Source: Lentzea tibetensis
Lineage (GTDB): Bacteria; Actinomycetota; Actinomycetes; Mycobacteriales; Pseudonocardiaceae
Reading direction: 5' to 3'
Assembly (NCBI RefSeq): GCF_007845675.1
Contig: NZ_VOBR01000013.1
Coordinates: forward strand, 1 to 64,000
DNA length: 64,000 nt
The notes beneath the pieces are model-generated. The model had not been told where the DNA came from and ran no database searches. It saw nothing but the letters and a program-made list of their open reading frames with translations. Of the stretch, positions 14,243 to 23,053 are shown in pieces. The position numbers and the translations under genes were made by a program. The stretch's first letter is position 1. The number at the start of each line of letters is the position of its first letter.

Positions 14243-14984
14243 CCAGGGTCAGGTAGGCGAGGCCCATCGTGGCGCGCCAGCCGTGCAGCCGGAAGTTCCG
14301 CTGCCGGTCGGCCTTGGCCCTGATCTCGTCCGCGTGCGGCGAGTCCGGGTTGGCGAGCAGCCAGTGCTCCCAGGCGAGGCCGTGCCGGGACTCGAACTCG
14401 TCCCACTCGTCCAGGCTCGCCTGTTCCAGCCACAGCAGGCGGAAGCCGTGCCCGATCGCGAAGTCGACGAGTCCCGCCAGCGACCGGTACTGCTCCTTCG
14501 GGACCGGCATGGCCGCCAGCTGGGCGTCGGTCGGCTCGCGCTCCCAGAAGCACTCGCCCAGCAGCAACCTGCCGCCCGGACGCAGGATCCGGTGTGCGTT
14601 GCGCAGCGCGTTCTCCGTGTGCACCAACGGATCGCCGCCCCACACCTGGGACGACCCGTTGACGATCAGCACGTCCGCCTGGGTCTCGTCCCACTCGCCG
14701 ACGTCGCCCACCACCAGCTCGACCCGGTCGGCGAGGCCGCGTTCGCGCGCGTTGGCACGGCCGTGCTCGATCGCCTCCTCGTCGCGGTCGACACCGAGTC
14801 CGGTCGCGGTCGGGTCCGCGGCGACGATGCGCAGCAGCATCTCCGCCCAGCCGCAGCCGAGGTCGACCACGTGGGCACCGTCGAACGGGCCGAGCGACCC
14901 GATCAGCCGGGCGGCTCGTTCCTCCGACAACGGCCCGTGGAACGTCGTGTCCTCGTGCAATGGGGTGATCTTCGGTTGTGTCAT
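14232..14984 (-). CDS. Class I SAM-dependent methyltransferase
   Basis: 250 residues. The Rossmann core is clear: motif I HVVDLGCGWAEML, the acidic residue after beta-2 (GLGVDRDEEAI), motif II region VELVVGDVGEW, and LRPGGRLLLGECFWERE. The closest family is the Methyltransf_25/31 type acting on small molecules. The substrate cannot be inferred. It stands alone between a convergent GyrI-like gene and a divergent GNAT gene. Confidence 0.85.
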   Translation of the reverse strand: MTQPKITPLHEDTTFHGPLSEERAARLIGSLGPFDGAHVVDLGCGWAEMLLRIVAADPTATGLGVDRDEEAIEHGRANARERGLADRVELVVGDVGEWDETQADVLIVNGSSQVWGGDPLVHTENALRNAHRILRPGGRLLLGECFWEREPTDAQLAAMPVPKEQYRSLAGLVDFAIGHGFRLLWLEQASLDEWDEFESRHGLAWEHWLLANPDSPHADEIRAKADRQRNFRLHGWRATMGLAYLTLVRP

Positions 14985-15059
14985 CCGTTCGAGGATGGCC
15001 CACGCGGCAAGTGATTATTCGGTCGAGCTCGAAGCTGCTCCGGGCGTAGCTTCGAGCAC

Positions 15060-16034
15060 GTGGAGCACACCTGGCGCACGCTCAGCAAGGCGGACATCCC
15101 GGCGGTCACCGCGCTGCGGGCCGCCGCGGAGGCCGTCGACGAGACCGGCATGCACCTGTCCGAGGAGGACGTCGCCGAGGAGTTCGCCGACGCCGACCTC
15201 AACTTCCCGGACGGCTCGCTCGGCGTGGCCGCCGGCGACGAGCTCGTCGCCTACGGCCTGGCGCGCATCCGCGGCAACGCCGTCGGCACGCACCGCATGC
15301 TCCTCGAAGGCGTGGTCCACCCGGCCCACCGCCGCCGCGGCCTCGGCCGCGAGCTGGTGGAACGCCTCATCGCGTGCTCACGCGTCGTGCACGCGAGCCA
15401 CTACCAGGACATGCCGCTCTCCGTGGACATGATCGTCCGCGACAGGGCCGACGGTCACCGCGCACTGGCGACCGAGCTGGGATTCACCGACCAGCGGCGC
15501 TTCTACGACATGCGCGTCTCGCTCGCCGACCCGCCGCCACTGCTGGAGGCCGCCGCCGGGCTCGAGGTCGTGCCGTACACCCGCGAGCGCGACGAGGACA
15601 CCCGCCTCGCGCGCAACGAGGCCTTCGCCGAGCACTGGGGCACGACCGCCGCGAGCCCCCAGGTGTGGGCCGAGCGGTTCACGGGCATGAAGGGCTTCGT
15701 TCCGGGCGCCTCCTTCCTGATGGTGGACTCCGCGACCAACGCGGTCGCCGGGTTCGTGCTGGGCCAGCACAGCGAGGCCGAGGCTCTCGTGACCGGTGTG
15801 CGAGAGCTGTGGGTCGCCGACGTCGGCACCCTCGAGGCGTACCGCGGCAAGGGCGTGGCGGGCGCGCTGCTCAGCCGCACCCTGACCGCCGCGCGGGAGG
15901 CCGGGTTCGAGCGGGCCGGGCTGTCCGTGGACTCGGCCAACTCCACCCCGGCGCTCGGCGTCTACGAGCGCGCCGGGTTCGCCGTGACCGGCTACTGGTC
16001 CGACTACGGGCTGCCGGTGAGCCCGGTCGGCTGA
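15060..16034 (+). CDS. Tandem-GNAT N-acetyltransferase
   Basis: 324 residues with two GNAT folds. The N-terminal domain has VHPAHRRRGLGRELVE and the C-terminal one has GTLEAYRGKGVAGALLSR, both R/Q-x-x-G-x-G/A acetyl-CoA loops. The two-domain layout resembles MshD (mycothiol synthase), but motif detail is different and a general small-molecule or antibiotic acetyltransferase is as likely. The GTG start has TAGCTT (15047-15052) seven bases upstream and no ribosome binding site, so a leaderless mRNA is likely. Confidence 0.85.
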   Translation: MEHTWRTLSKADIPAVTALRAAAEAVDETGMHLSEEDVAEEFADADLNFPDGSLGVAAGDELVAYGLARIRGNAVGTHRMLLEGVVHPAHRRRGLGRELVERLIACSRVVHASHYQDMPLSVDMIVRDRADGHRALATELGFTDQRRFYDMRVSLADPPPLLEAAAGLEVVPYTRERDEDTRLARNEAFAEHWGTTAASPQVWAERFTGMKGFVPGASFLMVDSATNAVAGFVLGQHSEAEALVTGVRELWVADVGTLEAYRGKGVAGALLSRTLTAAREAGFERAGLSVDSANSTPALGVYERAGFAVTGYWSDYGLPVSPVG

Positions 16035-16038
16035 CGGG

Positions 16039-16407
16039 TCAGCCGGCCGGGTGCTGGTCTTCCTGCCCGATGCAGAACTGGTTGCCGTCCGGATCCGCTA
16101 AGACCGTCCACGTCAGGCCGGGGACCGTGTGCGTGGCCAGCTCGGTGGCCCCCAGCTCGACGAGTCTGGCGACCTCGGCCACCCGGTCGGACACGTGCAT
16201 GTCGAAGTGGACGCGGTTCTTGCCGGGCACCGCGTCCGGCACGCGCTGGATGCCGATCTGCACGCCGCCCTCGGTGGTGGGCGCGAGCATGAGGAACTCG
16301 CCGCCGAAGTCGTGCTGGATCTCGGTGCGGAGCGCGGCGGTCCAGAACTCGGCGAGCTTGAGCGCGTCACCCGTGTCGATGGTGACCATTCCGATGGTGA
16401 GGGTCAT
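16039..16407 (-). CDS. VOC-family (glyoxalase/bleomycin-resistance fold) protein
   Basis: 122 residues. One vicinal-oxygen-chelate module pair: MVTIDTGDALKLAEFWTAAL at the N-terminus, NRVHFDMHVSDRV in the middle, and VLADPDGNQFCIGQ at the end, the usual C-terminal DPxGNxF pattern. Such proteins are metal-dependent enzymes or drug-binding resistance proteins; the role here is unknown. I chose ATG 16407 at the conserved start. The stop lies five bases from that of the convergent GNAT gene. Confidence 0.85.
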   Translation of the reverse strand: MTLTIGMVTIDTGDALKLAEFWTAALRTEIQHDFGGEFLMLAPTTEGGVQIGIQRVPDAVPGKNRVHFDMHVSDRVAEVARLVELGATELATHTVPGLTWTVLADPDGNQFCIGQEDQHPAG

Positions 16408-16417
16408 GGCGGGGACG

Positions 16418-17086
16418 CTACTCAGCAGGTCTGACAATTTCGAGAAGTGTGCTGCTCAGAAGGTCGGGAGCGGAGAGGAACGGGTGATGACCGGTGCTGA
16501 TCTCCACGACGTTCCCGAGGCGCGCCGCGTACGAGCGCTGGCGCGAAGGCGGGGTGGCGCGGTCGTCCGAGCAGACGACGTACGTCGACGGCACGGTGCG
16601 CCACGCGACCGAGCGAGGTGCCTGGCCGAACGCCGCCAGCGACTGCCTGGTCAGACGGGCCAGCGCGCCCGAGATGTCCGAGGAGGTGCAGTCCTGCATG
16701 AACAAGGACGGCAGCGCGGAGCCCTGCACACCCACGCGGCCGTCGGGGCCGGGGTCGAGGAACGGAGCGGGCGCCGCCAGGGAGCCGAGGGACTCGCCCG
16801 CGTCCGGCACCACCGCGGTCAGGTACACCAGACGGGCGGCCGACGACCCCGCATCGGTGATGACCATGCCACCGTACGAGTGCCCCACGAGCACGCACGG
16901 CTCGTCCGCGGAAGCCACCTGGGCGCGCACCGCGTCGCCGTCCGCGTGCAGGTCACCGTCGCCGTCGCACGACGGCAGCTCGACCGCGGCGGACGAAACG
17001 CCTTGCGCGGCAAGGAGAGGAACCATGCGGCGCCACCACCACGCACCGTCGGTGACGCAGGCGCCGTGCACGAAGAGAACCTTCAT
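16418..17086 (-). CDS. Alpha/beta hydrolase
   Basis: 222 residues. VLFVHGACVTDGAWWW is the oxyanion-hole HG motif, GHSYGG holds the nucleophile Ser, and a C-terminal GHHPFLSAPD carries the catalytic His. This short form resembles esterases of the EstA/salicylate-esterase (MES) type found across actinobacteria. It probably forms a unit with the VOC gene 10 bases downstream. The ATG lies 99 bases from the divergent proS. Confidence 0.87.
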   Translation of the reverse strand: MKVLFVHGACVTDGAWWWRRMVPLLAAQGVSSAAVELPSCDGDGDLHADGDAVRAQVASADEPCVLVGHSYGGMVITDAGSSAARLVYLTAVVPDAGESLGSLAAPAPFLDPGPDGRVGVQGSALPSLFMQDCTSSDISGALARLTRQSLAAFGQAPRSVAWRTVPSTYVVCSDDRATPPSRQRSYAARLGNVVEISTGHHPFLSAPDLLSSTLLEIVRPAE

Positions 17087-17185
17087 GTGACCACATCAGC
17101 AGCCGCGGAGACCGACCGCCCGCGTTTTCGCCACCGGCGGAACCCGTAGTCTGCTCCAACAGCCCGTGAACGAGGAGCACTCACC

Positions 17186-18934
17186 GTGATCACCAGGATG
17201 TCGTCGTTGTTCCTGCGTACCCTGCGTGAGGACCCGGCGGACGCCGAGGTACCGAGCCACAAGCTGCTGGTACGCGCCGGATACGTCCGCCGCGTCGCGC
17301 CGGGCGGGTACTCCTGGTTGCCGCTGGGGCTCAAGGTCCTCCGCAACATCGAGCGCGTGGTGCGCGAGGAGATGGACGCCTTCGGCGCGCAGGAGATCCA
17401 GTTCCCCGCATTGCTGCCCAAGGAGCCCTACGAGGCGACGAACCGGTGGGAGGAGTACGGCCCGAACATCTTCCGCCTCAAGGACCGCAAGGGCGCGGAC
17501 TACCTGCTCGGCCCCACGCACGAGGAGCTGTTCACGCTCACCGTGAAGGGCGAGTTCAGCTCGTACAAGGACTACCCGGTCACGCTGTACCAGATCCAGA
17601 CCAAGTACCGGGACGAGGCGCGTCCCCGCGCGGGCATCCTGCGCGGCCGCGAGTTCCTGATGAAGGACTCGTACTCGTTCGACCTCACCGACGAAGGCCT
17701 CAGCCAGTCCTACCAGGACCACCGCGACGCCTACATCCGCATCTTCGACCGGCTCGGCATGGAGTACGTGATCGTCTCCGCCACGTCCGGCGCCATGGGC
17801 GGGTCGGCGTCCGAGGAGTTCCTCGCCGTCGCCGAGACGGGTGAGGACACGTTCGTCCGCAGCACCGAGTCCGGCTACGCCGCGAACGTCGAGGCCGTGC
17901 GGACCCCGGTCCCCGCCGCGTTGCCTCTCGAGGGCAAGCCCGAGGCGCAGGTCCACCACACGCCGAACACGCCGACCATCGAGTCGCTCGTCGACTTCTT
18001 GAACGGTGCGAACCTCGGCCGCGCGTTCACCGCGGCGGACACGCTGAAGAACGTCATCGTGAAGACGCGCAAGCCGGGCGAGAAGGACTGGACGCTGGTC
18101 GCGATCGCGCTGCCCGGCGACCGCGAGGTCGACTTCAAGCGACTCGAGGCCGCGCTGGAGCCCGCCGAGGTCGCGATGCTGGAGGAGGCCGACTTCGCGC
18201 GGAACTCCTTCCTCGTCAAGGGTTACATCGGCCCGGCAGCGCTCCAGGCGAACGGCGTGCAGTACCTCGCCGACCCGCGCGTCGTCACCGGCACCGCCTG
18301 GGTGACCGGCGCGGACAAGGCCGACCACCACGTCGTCGACCTCACCGCGGGCCGCGACTTCACCCCGGACGGCGTCATCGACGTCGCCGAGGTCCGCGCG
18401 GGCGACCCGTCGCCGGACGGCAAGGGCGTGCTGGAGGCCGCGCGCGGCATCGAGATCGGCCACATCTTCCAGCTGGGCCGCAAGTACGCCGACGCGTTCT
18501 CGCTCGACGCGCTGGGCCCGGACAGCAAGCCCGTCCGCATCACCATGGGCTCCTACGGCATCGGCGTCTCGCGTCTCGTGGCCGCCATCGCCGAGCAGTC
18601 GTACGACGAGCGCGGCCTCATCTGGCCCCGCAACGTCGCACCCGCGGACGTGCACGTGGTCATCGCGGGCAAGGACGAGACGCTGACGGCCGGTGGCGAG
18701 AAGCTGGCCGCCGAGCTGGACGCGGCTGGCCTCAAGGTCCTGCTGGACGACCGCAAGGCGAGCCCCGGCGTGAAGTTCGCGGACGCCGAGCTGATCGGCG
18801 TGCCGACCATCCTCGTCGTCGGCCGCGGCCTCGCGAACGGCGTCGTCGAGGTCAAGGACCGCAAGTCCGGTGAGCGCGTCGAGGTTCCTGTCGAGAGCGC
18901 GGTCCAGCATCTCGTCGAGCTCGTGAAGCACTGA
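17186..18934 (+). CDS. proS: Prolyl-tRNA synthetase
   Basis: Charges tRNA-Pro, 582 residues, the usual length for the bacterial form with an editing (INS) insertion. Class II motifs are present: [15 protein letters not shown] near motif 1, the motif 2 region [19 protein letters not shown], and motif 3 [23 protein letters not shown] is a family signature. The INS domain (about 225-385) removes mischarged Ala. The C-terminal anticodon domain starts near [13 protein letters not shown] 17186 has GAGGAG nine bases upstream and gives the standard [16 protein letters not shown] start. A perfect hairpin terminator follows. Confidence 0.97.
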   Translation: MITRMSSLFLRTLREDPADAEVPSHKLLVRAGYVRRVAPGGYSWLPLGLKVLRNIERVVREEMDAFGAQEIQFPALLPKEPYEATNRWEEYGPNIFRLKDRKGADYLLGPTHEELFTLTVKGEFSSYKDYPVTLYQIQTKYRDEARPRAGILRGREFLMKDSYSFDLTDEGLSQSYQDHRDAYIRIFDRLGMEYVIVSATSGAMGGSASEEFLAVAETGEDTFVRSTESGYAANVEAVRTPVPAALPLEGKPEAQVHHTPNTPTIESLVDFLNGANLGRAFTAADTLKNVIVKTRKPGEKDWTLVAIALPGDREVDFKRLEAALEPAEVAMLEEADFARNSFLVKGYIGPAALQANGVQYLADPRVVTGTAWVTGADKADHHVVDLTAGRDFTPDGVIDVAEVRAGDPSPDGKGVLEAARGIEIGHIFQLGRKYADAFSLDALGPDSKPVRITMGSYGIGVSRLVAAIAEQSYDERGLIWPRNVAPADVHVVIAGKDETLTAGGEKLAAELDAAGLKVLLDDRKASPGVKFADAELIGVPTILVVGRGLANGVVEVKDRKSGERVEVPVESAVQHLVELVKH

Positions 18935-18939
18935 GGAAC

Positions 18940-18971
18940 GTCAGGCGCCGGGCAGCTGTCCGGCGCCTGAC
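18940..18971 (+). terminator. proS terminator hairpin
   Basis: GTCAGGCGCCGG (18940-18951) and CCGGCGCCTGAC (18960-18971) form a perfect 12-bp stem with an 8-base loop, six bases after the proS stop. Confidence 0.8.
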
Positions 18972-19365
18972 AAATCTGCTACGCACAGTGCTGACAATGT
19001 CTTGTCCATTGGTGTGAATGCACCGGGATGGCGTAATTGAGACGCCATTTCGTGCTGCTATGTCACGACAGTTCTGCGCACGTCAGAAACCTGCTGAGTC
19101 CGCCAAACGAGATACCTGATGAGACACAGTGCATTGTTTGCGAAAGCTTCCTCGCATGCGAGATGGATCTTGACAGTTTTCCTGCACAGGGCTAACTTCG
19201 GAGATCATCACCCATACGAGTGACCTCGAGGTGACGCCCCTCCGGGAGATCCCGTTAAACGCTCCGGACGCATTGTGTGCACGCATTAGCAGTCGTGTTC
19301 GTAAATGCATTTCAGTCGTGGGACCTTCGGGGCGTTGCCAGAGGTGAAGGCGCGAGGGGTCGTCC
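18972..19365 (+). other. 394-bp AT-richer intergenic region before the SARP gene
   Basis: This stretch is less GC-rich than its flanks and has no convincing ORF. It holds a small TGGCGT/ACGCCA hairpin near 19027, the clear promoter at 19170-19198, and about 160 bases of apparent 5' leader before the regulator start. Low GC upstream of a pleiotropic regulator fits a heavily regulated promoter. Confidence 0.6.
19170..19198 (+). promoter_or_regulatory. Sigma-70-type promoter of the SARP gene
   Basis: A perfect -35 TTGACA (19170-19175), a 17-base spacer, and TAACTT (19193-19198) as the -10. Transcription would start near 19205, leaving a leader of about 160 bases before the ATG. This is the best consensus promoter I see in the window. 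Confidence 0.7.
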
Positions 19366-22110
19366 ATGATGAGCTCCGCCTCCGATGACGAGCCGATCTT
19401 CAGGCTGCTCGGGCCGATCGAGGTCATCGGCGCCGAGGAGCGCGTGCGGATACCGCCCGGACGCCAGCAGACGATCCTCTGCGCGCTGCTGCTCGACGCG
19501 AACGAGCTGGTCGGCCCGGACCGGCTCGCCGAACTGGCGTGGGGCCTCACCCCGCCGTCCACCGCCCGCGCGCAGATCGACATCTGCGTCTCCGCGCTCC
19601 GCAGGGCGCTCGACCAGGCGGGTGCCGACGCGCGGATCGAGGCGCGCAGGTCCGGCTACGCGCTGCACGTGGCGCCAGAGCTGATCGACATCACCCTCTT
19701 CGACGTCCGCGTCGCCGAGTCGCGCGCGGCCGCGATGGATCAGCGGTGGGACGACGCCGCCGCGTTGCTCCGCTCCGCGCTGGCGCTGTGGCGGGGACCG
19801 GCGTTCGGTGGCGCGCTGCCCGGCGAGGTGCGCCGGTTCGACGAGAAACGCCTGCGGGCGCAGGAAGATCGCGTTGACGTCGACCTCCAGCTCGGCAGGC
19901 ACCACGCGCTCGTGGCCGAGTTGCGCGCACTGGTCGCCGAACATCCGCTGCGTGAACGCCCGCGCGGCCAGCTGATGCTCGCCCTCTACCGCTCCGGCAG
20001 GCAGTCCGAGGCGCTGGACGTCTACCGCGCGGGCAGGCACCTCGGGCTCGAACCCGGCGACCGGCTGCGCGAGCTGGAGGTGACGATCCGGCTCGACCGC
20101 GAGAACACCGAACCGGTCGCGGGCGGCCCGCGGCAGCTCCCCGCCGACGTCGGCGGGCTGGTCGGACGCGACGACCTCGTCGCCGAGCTGGAGCGGCTGC
20201 TCACCGGCGAACGCGACACCACGCCCGTCGTGAACCTCGTCGGCGAGCCCGGCATGGGCAAGACCGCGCTCGCCGTGCACGTCGCCCACCGCGTCGCATA
20301 CGCGTTCCCGGACGGGCAGCTGTTCTGCGACCTGAGCGGCACCAATCCCGCGGAAGTGCTGGGCCGCTTCACGTCCGCGTTCGGCGCCGTCGGCTCGACG
20401 CTGCCCGACGGCCTCGACGAGCGCGCCGAGATGTTCCGCAGCATGCTCGCGAACCGGCGCGTGCTGCTCGTGCTCGACGACGCCGCGACCGCGTCGCAGT
20501 TCGCCGCGCTGCTGCCCGGTTCGGCCGCGTGCGGGGTGATCGTCACCAGTCGCGTGGCCGTCGGCGGGACGCACCACGTCGAGGTCGGACCGCTGAGTCC
20601 CGCCGACTCGCTCAGGGTGCTCGACCGGCCGGAGCTCGTCGAGGTCGCGGCCGGAGTCCCGCTGGCGCTGCGACTGCTCGGCGGCTGTCCACAAGGGACT
20701 GTCCCGCGGGGTGATGTGCTGACGCTCGCCGACGAAGGGCTCGAACCGGAGCCCCGCCGGGCGCTGCGGCTGATGAGCGCGCTCGACGGCGACAGCCTGC
20801 CGCGCTGGGCCGCGACGGCGGTCAGCGGCGGGTTCGACCCGCTGAAGCAGCTGGTCGACGCGCGGCTGCTCGACGTGACGGGCTCGGACGTGACGGGCCT
20901 GCCGCGCTACCGGTTCCACGGTGTGGTCCGCTCGTTCGCCAGGGACCGGGTGCTGGCGGACGAGGCGCGGACGGCGTTCGAACGCGTCGCGGGCGGCTGG
21001 CTCGCGCTGGCCGAGCGGGCGCACCAGCGGTTGTACGGCGGGGCGTTCACGATCCTGCACGGCTCGGCGACGCGGTGGCGCCCGCACGCGCCGTACGTCG
21101 ACCAGGTGTCGCAGGATCCGATGGGGTGGCTGGACAGCGAGCGCGCGAACCTGTGCGCGGCCGTGTTCCAGGCGGCCGATCTCGGGCTGGACGAGCTGTG
21201 CTGGGACCTCGCGGTGACGCTCGTGACGTTGTTCGAGACCCGCTGCTACCTCGACGACTGGCAGCTGACCCACGATCGCGCGCTGGCCGCGGTCCGCAAG
21301 GCGGGCAACCGGCGCGGTACCGCCGCGGTGCTGTGCTCGTTGGGGTCGCTGCACATCTCGCGGCGCCGGGGAGAGCAGGCGCGCGCGGTGCTGGAGCCCG
21401 CGCTGGAGCTGTTCGGCGAGCTCCACGACACGCACGGGCTCGCGATGGCGCGGCGGAACCTCGGGGTGGTCGAGTACCGCGAGGGACGGCCGGAGCTGGC
21501 GACCCGGATGTTCGAGCTGTCGCTCACCGGGTTCGAACGGGTCGGTGACGTCGTCGGTCAGGCGTACGTCGTGTCGCAGCTCGCGCAGCTGTCGCTGGAC
21601 CGCGGTGAGTACGACCTCGCGGTCGGCAGGCTGCGCGAGGCGCTCGTGATGTGCCGGGACATCCGCAGCCCGCGCGTCGAGTCGCAGGTGCTGTACCGGC
21701 TGGGCAGCGCGATGTTGTTGCAGGGCAGGTACGAGCAGGCGCAGCAGCTGATGACGTCGGTGCTGGGCATGGTGCGGCGCAGCGGTGACACCGTGGGGGA
21801 GAGCTACGCGTTGCACTCGCTCGGGTTGATCAGCGGGCGGCTGCGGATGTTCACCGAGGCCGGGCGGTCGCTGCGGCGGGCGATCCGGTTGTGCGAGGCG
21901 AACCTCGACCGGGTCGGGGCCGCGCGGATCCGGCTCGACCTGGCGCAGCTGGTGTCGCAGCAGGGGGAGACGTTCGACGCCGTCGCGATCGCCGAGCAGG
22001 CCATGACGACGTTCCAGGAGTTGCGGCTGTCGCTGTGGGAGAGCCGGACCTTCGTGGTGCTCGACAAGATCCGCGCCGAGAACCGCGTGCGGGTCGCCGG
22101 CCCCGACTGA
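19366..22110 (+). CDS. SARP/AfsR-type transcriptional regulator with NB-ARC and TPR domains
   Basis: 914 residues. Residues 8-100 form the winged-helix Trans_reg_C domain (FRLLGPIEVIG, SALRRAL). Residues 100-250 are the BTAD helical domain (LWRGPAFGG, LRERPRGQLMLALYRSGRQ). An NB-ARC ATPase follows, with Walker A GEPGMGKT at 293-300 and Walker B RVLLVLDD. The last 270 residues are TPR-like repeats. The layout matches AfsR, an ATP-dependent activator of secondary metabolism in Streptomyces. No biosynthetic cluster is adjacent, so it is probably a global or distal regulator. The coding region ends inside a 15-bp tandem repeat. Start ATG 19366; an in-frame ATG at 19369 is equally possible. Confidence 0.93.
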   Translation: MMSSASDDEPIFRLLGPIEVIGAEERVRIPPGRQQTILCALLLDANELVGPDRLAELAWGLTPPSTARAQIDICVSALRRALDQAGADARIEARRSGYALHVAPELIDITLFDVRVAESRAAAMDQRWDDAAALLRSALALWRGPAFGGALPGEVRRFDEKRLRAQEDRVDVDLQLGRHHALVAELRALVAEHPLRERPRGQLMLALYRSGRQSEALDVYRAGRHLGLEPGDRLRELEVTIRLDRENTEPVAGGPRQLPADVGGLVGRDDLVAELERLLTGERDTTPVVNLVGEPGMGKTALAVHVAHRVAYAFPDGQLFCDLSGTNPAEVLGRFTSAFGAVGSTLPDGLDERAEMFRSMLANRRVLLVLDDAATASQFAALLPGSAACGVIVTSRVAVGGTHHVEVGPLSPADSLRVLDRPELVEVAAGVPLALRLLGGCPQGTVPRGDVLTLADEGLEPEPRRALRLMSALDGDSLPRWAATAVSGGFDPLKQLVDARLLDVTGSDVTGLPRYRFHGVVRSFARDRVLADEARTAFERVAGGWLALAERAHQRLYGGAFTILHGSATRWRPHAPYVDQVSQDPMGWLDSERANLCAAVFQAADLGLDELCWDLAVTLVTLFETRCYLDDWQLTHDRALAAVRKAGNRRGTAAVLCSLGSLHISRRRGEQARAVLEPALELFGELHDTHGLAMARRNLGVVEYREGRPELATRMFELSLTGFERVGDVVGQAYVVSQLAQLSLDRGEYDLAVGRLREALVMCRDIRSPRVESQVLYRLGSAMLLQGRYEQAQQLMTSVLGMVRRSGDTVGESYALHSLGLISGRLRMFTEAGRSLRRAIRLCEANLDRVGAARIRLDLAQLVSQQGETFDAVAIAEQAMTTFQELRLSLWESRTFVVLDKIRAENRVRVAGPD

Positions 22111-22215
22111 CGCGGCCCCGACTGACGCGGCCCCGACTGACGCGGCCCCGACTGACGCGGCCCCGACTGACGCGGCCCCGACTGACGCGGCCCCGACTGA
22201 CGCGGCCCCGACTGA
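22101..22215 (+). repeat. 15-bp tandem repeat carrying the SARP stop codon
   Basis: Seven full copies of CCCCGACTGACGCGG plus a 10-base partial copy. The unit keeps frame, so each copy repeats the Pro-Asp-stop reading. The real stop is in copy 1 and every later copy gives another in-frame TGA. Copies are identical, which points to recent slippage expansion. It is not a CRISPR array: units are directly adjacent with no spacers. Confidence 0.9.
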
Positions 22216-22235
22216 CCGTGCCCTGTCCTGGCGGC

Positions 22236-22309
22236 CTTCGCGCTTTCGCAGGAGTCCCCGCCAGGGGGTCCCCTGCTTTCAGTTTGCCAGCTGACACCGA
22301 CAGTTTCGG
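22236..22309 (-). repeat. Extragenic repeat family, copy B (reverse orientation)
   Basis: Read on the minus strand it gives ACTGTCGGTGTCAGCTGG, a short spacer, then AGCAGGGGACCCCCTGGCG, aligning along most of its length with copy A. Its hairpin (CAGGGGACCCC with GGGGACTCCTG) lies between the convergent SARP and HAD genes and could terminate either transcript. The 60 bases after it, up to the HAD stop, hold nothing I recognise. Confidence 0.7.
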
Positions 22310-22369
22310 GTGCTGAGCGGTGATGAGAGGCGAAATGGGGCGGTGAACGGCCCGTTCACGCGTCGGGTT

Positions 22370-23053
22370 CTAGCCCAGCACCGCCGAGAGCACCTCGTCG
22401 GTGTCACTCAGATCCGCGAACACGGCGTGTGCACCGGCGGCGCGCAGCTCGTCGGCCCCGCACGACCCGGTGGCCACCCCGATCGCCCGGAACCCGTGGT
22501 GCAGAGCGGCTTCCACGTCGTGCTCGGTGTCCCCGATGACGACCACGGACGCCGCCGCCACCCCGTGCTTGGCCGTGGCGAGCCGCAACGCCTCGGTGAC
22601 GAGATCGGGCCGGAACTCCGACAACGACCCGTAGCCGCCGATGGAGAAGTCCACGTGCGCGTCCATCCCGAACGGCGTCAGCTTCTGCCGCGCGATCGTC
22701 GGCAGGTTGCCGGTGACGACGGTCTGCACGACCCCCGCGACAGCCGCCAGCCCGGCCAGCGCCTCGGAGGCACCGGGCAGCGCGCGCCCGTGCGACCCGA
22801 TCCGCGTCGCGTCCCGATCAGCCGCCGCGACGAGCTCGGCGTGCAGCGACGCGACCAGCTCGTCGGTCGGCGCGACACCGTGCAGGCGCAGGATGTCGCG
22901 CGAGATCGCCTGCTCCGTCCGCCCGCCGAACGACGGCAGGTGCGTCAGCTCCACACCGGCCACGGCTGTGAGCGCGTCGCGGTACCAGTTCAGCCCCAGG
23001 CCGCCCAGGTGGACCAGCGTGCGGTCGATGTCCCAGAGAACCAGCGTTCTCAT
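22370..23053 (-). CDS. HAD-superfamily phosphatase
   Basis: 227 residues. Motif I LWDIDRTLV carries DxD with the nucleophile Asp. VVTGN supplies the motif II Thr and VVIGDTEHDVEAA the motif IV acidic residues. The alpha-helical C1 cap between about residues 15 and 80 fits the phosphoglycolate phosphatase/beta-phosphoglucomutase group. The substrate is unknown. Its ATG overlaps the TGA of the upstream membrane protein gene (ATGA), so translation is coupled. Confidence 0.88.
   Translation of the reverse strand: MRTLVLWDIDRTLVHLGGLGLNWYRDALTAVAGVELTHLPSFGGRTEQAISRDILRLHGVAPTDELVASLHAELVAAADRDATRIGSHGRALPGASEALAGLAAVAGVVQTVVTGNLPTIARQKLTPFGMDAHVDFSIGGYGSLSEFRPDLVTEALRLATAKHGVAAASVVVIGDTEHDVEAALHHGFRAIGVATGSCGADELRAAGAHAVFADLSDTDEVLSAVLG

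Noticed and set aside
18972-19365. A tRNA or small ncRNA gene in the AT-richer gap before the SARP gene.
   Set aside because: No cloverleaf or T-loop sequence is visible; only the promoter and leader are supported.
19312-21816. An 834-codon minus-strand frame opposite the SARP gene.
   Set aside because: It is Arg/Ala/Gln-rich with no motif, a shadow of the conserved SARP frame.
22101-22215. The 15-bp repeats as a possible CRISPR array.
   Set aside because: Units are contiguous with no spacers, too short for CRISPR repeats, and there are no cas genes.
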